A stretch of DNA of 15,111 nucleotides from Bacillota bacterium (GTDB taxonomy: Bacteria > Bacillota > Clostridia > Oscillospirales > Ruminococcaceae), in assembly GCA_023431215.1 (NCBI GenBank), contig JAEYXR010000076.1:1-15111 (forward strand), written 5' to 3'. Below are positions 13,773 through 15,111 of this stretch, piece by piece. A program made the translations under genes and the position numbers. The notes below the pieces were generated by a model. That model ran no database searches. It had not been told where the DNA came from and was given only the letters and a program-made list of their open reading frames with translations. Within the stretch, counting starts at the first letter, position 1, and every line of letters starts with the position of its first letter.

Positions 13773-14738
13773 GTGATACCTAATCAATGGTATGCCATAT
13801 TGCCATCCAAGGTTGTTAAGCCCAAGCAAATTGTCGGTGTAAAAAGATTGAATTTGGAGCTGGCGCTGTTTAGAAATGAAAAAGGTGAAATTGGCTGCGT
13901 TGCAGACCAATGTACCCACAGAGGAGCTGCGTTAAGCAAGGGTAAAGTCAAGGGAGACTGCGTGCAGTGTCCCTTTCATGGCCTGGAGTTTAATAAGTCA
14001 GGTCATTGCACCTTTATTCCCGCAAACGGCAAAGCATCTACTTCCGATATGAGCCGTTATAATGTTAAGCATTATCCTGTGACAGAAAGCAACGGCATTA
14101 TTTACTTATGGTATGGTGATAGTGAAAAAATCACCTCCATACTTCCCTTTTTTGATAAAGATGTAGATGATTCATACGTTTACAGTGAGATTGAGGACCA
14201 TTGGAATTCCCACTACTCCAGGTGTATAGAAAACCAGCTTGATGTTGTACACCTGCCTTTTGTCCATTACAACACAATTGGCAGGGGGAACAAAACCTTG
14301 GTTAACGGGCCAAAGGTCCAGTTCTTAGAAGACGCTTTGATTACAAGCGCCAACAATGAAGTAGATATTGGTCAAAAGCCAAAACCCCCTGTGGAATGTG
14401 TTATTAAACCTACATATTTAAGCTTTCTTTTTCCCAACATATGGATGAACCATATAAGCAAAAAAATTAAAGTAATTATTTACTTTGCTCCTGTAGATGA
14501 TGAAAACACAATATTGTATATTCGCTTTTACTGTAAGATTACAGGCATAAAACTGCTGGATCGCCTTGTTGCCTTTTTTGGTAAATACGCCAATAAAATT
14601 ATTGAACAGCAGGATAAACGAGTGGTTATCACCCAAAAGCCCAAAGCCTCCTCCTATAAATCTTCAGAGAAGCTGTTGCCCGGGGATGCCCCTATCATCC
14701 AGTATCGTAAGTTAAGGGATGAGCTAAAAAATGGATAA
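13773..14738 (+). CDS. Rieske-type non-heme iron oxygenase, alpha-subunit-like
   Basis: The 321-residue protein starts with a Rieske 2Fe-2S domain. Cys47 and His49 in CTHRGA and Cys66 and His69 in CPFHG are the cluster ligands. The catalytic domain has the mononuclear iron motif NQLDVVHLPFVH, with Asp157 in the conserved bridging position and His160 and His165 as ligands. The C-terminal VITQKP and PIIQYRKLRDEL segments fit the VanA/PobA-like branch. Such enzymes use O2 and electrons from a reductase to hydroxylate or demethylate substrates. No reductase gene lies in the window, and the substrate cannot be told. The GTG start at 13773 gives MIPNQWYAIL, normal for the family. An O2-using enzyme is unexpected in an anaerobe-like genome. 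It could be a detoxifying or oxygen-scavenging protein, or an acquired gene. Confidence 0.9.
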   Translation: MIPNQWYAILPSKVVKPKQIVGVKRLNLELALFRNEKGEIGCVADQCTHRGAALSKGKVKGDCVQCPFHGLEFNKSGHCTFIPANGKASTSDMSRYNVKHYPVTESNGIIYLWYGDSEKITSILPFFDKDVDDSYVYSEIEDHWNSHYSRCIENQLDVVHLPFVHYNTIGRGNKTLVNGPKVQFLEDALITSANNEVDIGQKPKPPVECVIKPTYLSFLFPNIWMNHISKKIKVIIYFAPVDDENTILYIRFYCKITGIKLLDRLVAFFGKYANKIIEQQDKRVVITQKPKASSYKSSEKLLPGDAPIIQYRKLRDELKNG

Positions 14739-14897
14739 CCCTTTGACCAAGCCTCCGCTTTATCACCAAAAACTGCGTTTTTTACCCTGTTAACAACGTT
14801 AAAACATCCTTTTTGCTACATAAAAAAACTTTACTTTTAAAGACTATATTTTTTAGATATAAATTTTAATACCGGCAAGTGAGTAGAGAATACTTAT
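14739..14897. other. Intergenic stretch after the Rieske oxygenase gene
   Basis: AT-rich sequence with no reading frame, promoter or repeat that I can support. It separates the oxygenase stop codon from the terminator at 14898-14928. Confidence 0.4.
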
Positions 14898-14928
14898 AAA
14901 AAGAGGCTTCTGAGAAAGCCTCTTTTTA
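14898..14928 (+). terminator. Intrinsic terminator downstream of the Rieske oxygenase gene
   Basis: AAAAAGAGGCTT (14898-14909) pairs perfectly with AAGCCTCTTTTT (14916-14927) around a six-base loop. A-rich and T-rich flanks on both sides mean it could act in both directions. Confidence 0.88.
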
Positions 14929-15002
14929 TTGTTTCAATCACCATTCGCACAGCGGTTTTTCATATATAGTCAAAACAATATTGCAAAATTTTTAAAAAAC
15001 TA

Positions 15003-15031
15003 TTGACTTCAGACCTTGGCTACTGTATTAT
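15003..15031 (+). promoter_or_regulatory. Strong promoter for a gene beginning beyond the right edge
   Basis: TTGACT (15003-15008) is followed after 17 bases by TATTAT (15026-15031). An A/T-tract stretch at about 14983-15001 could serve as an UP element. No gene follows inside the window. AGGAAGGA at 15104-15111 looks like the ribosome site of a gene starting just outside. Confidence 0.65.
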
Positions 15032-15037
15032 AGCACT

Positions 15038-15057
15038 TGGTTAGTTTTGGCTAACCA
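15038..15057. promoter_or_regulatory. Dyad operator, copy 1 (TTAG-N6-CTAA)
   Basis: TGGTTAG (15038-15044) and CTAACCA (15051-15057) are perfect inverted halves with a six-base spacer. They lie directly over the expected transcription start, where a bound protein would block the promoter. The half-site GGTTAG/CTAACC resembles DtxR/IdeR-family metal-repressor sites. Confidence 0.6.
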
Positions 15058-15071
15058 GTAATTCAGTTGTG

Positions 15072-15091
15072 TGGTTAGTCTAAACTAATTA
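15072..15091. promoter_or_regulatory. Dyad operator, copy 2 (TTAG-N6-CTAA)
   Basis: TGGTTAG (15072-15078) followed after six bases by CTAA (15085-15088) repeats the layout of copy 1. Only the inner four bases of the right half are kept. The two dyads are 34 bases apart, about three helical turns, so they could be bound on one face of the DNA. Confidence 0.5.
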
Positions 15092-15111
15092 CAGCTGACC
15101 ATGAGGAAGGA

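Noticed and set aside
15101..15111. ATG at 15101 as the start of a gene running off the right edge
   Set aside because: No purine-rich site precedes it. The following AGGAAGGA looks more like the ribosome site of a gene starting beyond the window.

Overview
The window looks like chromosomal DNA from a low-GC, Gram-positive anaerobe of the class Clostridia. The reasons are purine-rich Shine-Dalgarno sites, sigma-A type promoters, hairpin-plus-T-tract terminators, a class B sortase with a cell-wall-anchored adhesin, a DUF362 ferredoxin-type protein and a UvsE-type UV endonuclease. Genus cannot be fixed from sequence alone.

Layout. 1-71 (minus) is the first 23 codons of a membrane protein that probably belongs to the AI-2E/permease family. 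It is divergent from a MATE efflux pump (423-1745). Next come a DUF362 protein with two 4Fe-4S motifs (1946-3058) and a tRNA-Gly(CCC) with its own promoter and terminator (3106-3268). About 360 bases without a convincing gene follow.

3654-12172 reads as one functional block. It holds a LytS-type sensor histidine kinase, a response regulator with receiver, winged-helix and BTAD (SARP-like) domains, a 1661-residue adhesin with a signal peptide, Cna-type domains, five C-terminal repeats and an MPDTG sorting signal, and a class B sortase. A terminator closes the kinase-regulator operon. The adhesin then has its own promoter: an extended -10 without a good -35, preceded by two 11-bp direct repeats placed as SARP-family activators require. 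A terminator-like hairpin separates adhesin from sortase. The inferred logic is: membrane kinase senses a signal, the SARP-like regulator activates the adhesin promoter, and the sortase anchors the product to the wall.

Downstream are a UV-damage endonuclease fused to a DUF1722 domain (12431-13687), with a promoter-leader-terminator arrangement suggesting attenuation, and a Rieske non-heme iron oxygenase (13773-14738), which is odd for an anaerobe-like genome. The right end (14739-15111) holds a terminator, a strong promoter and two copies of a TTAG-N6-CTAA dyad. These probably control a gene that starts just outside the window, perhaps a metal-regulated one.

The most unusual items are the kinase/SARP-like regulator/adhesin/sortase B cassette with its matching promoter repeats, the UvsE-DUF1722 fusion with a leader terminator, and the twin dyads at the right edge. 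None is proven new from sequence alone.
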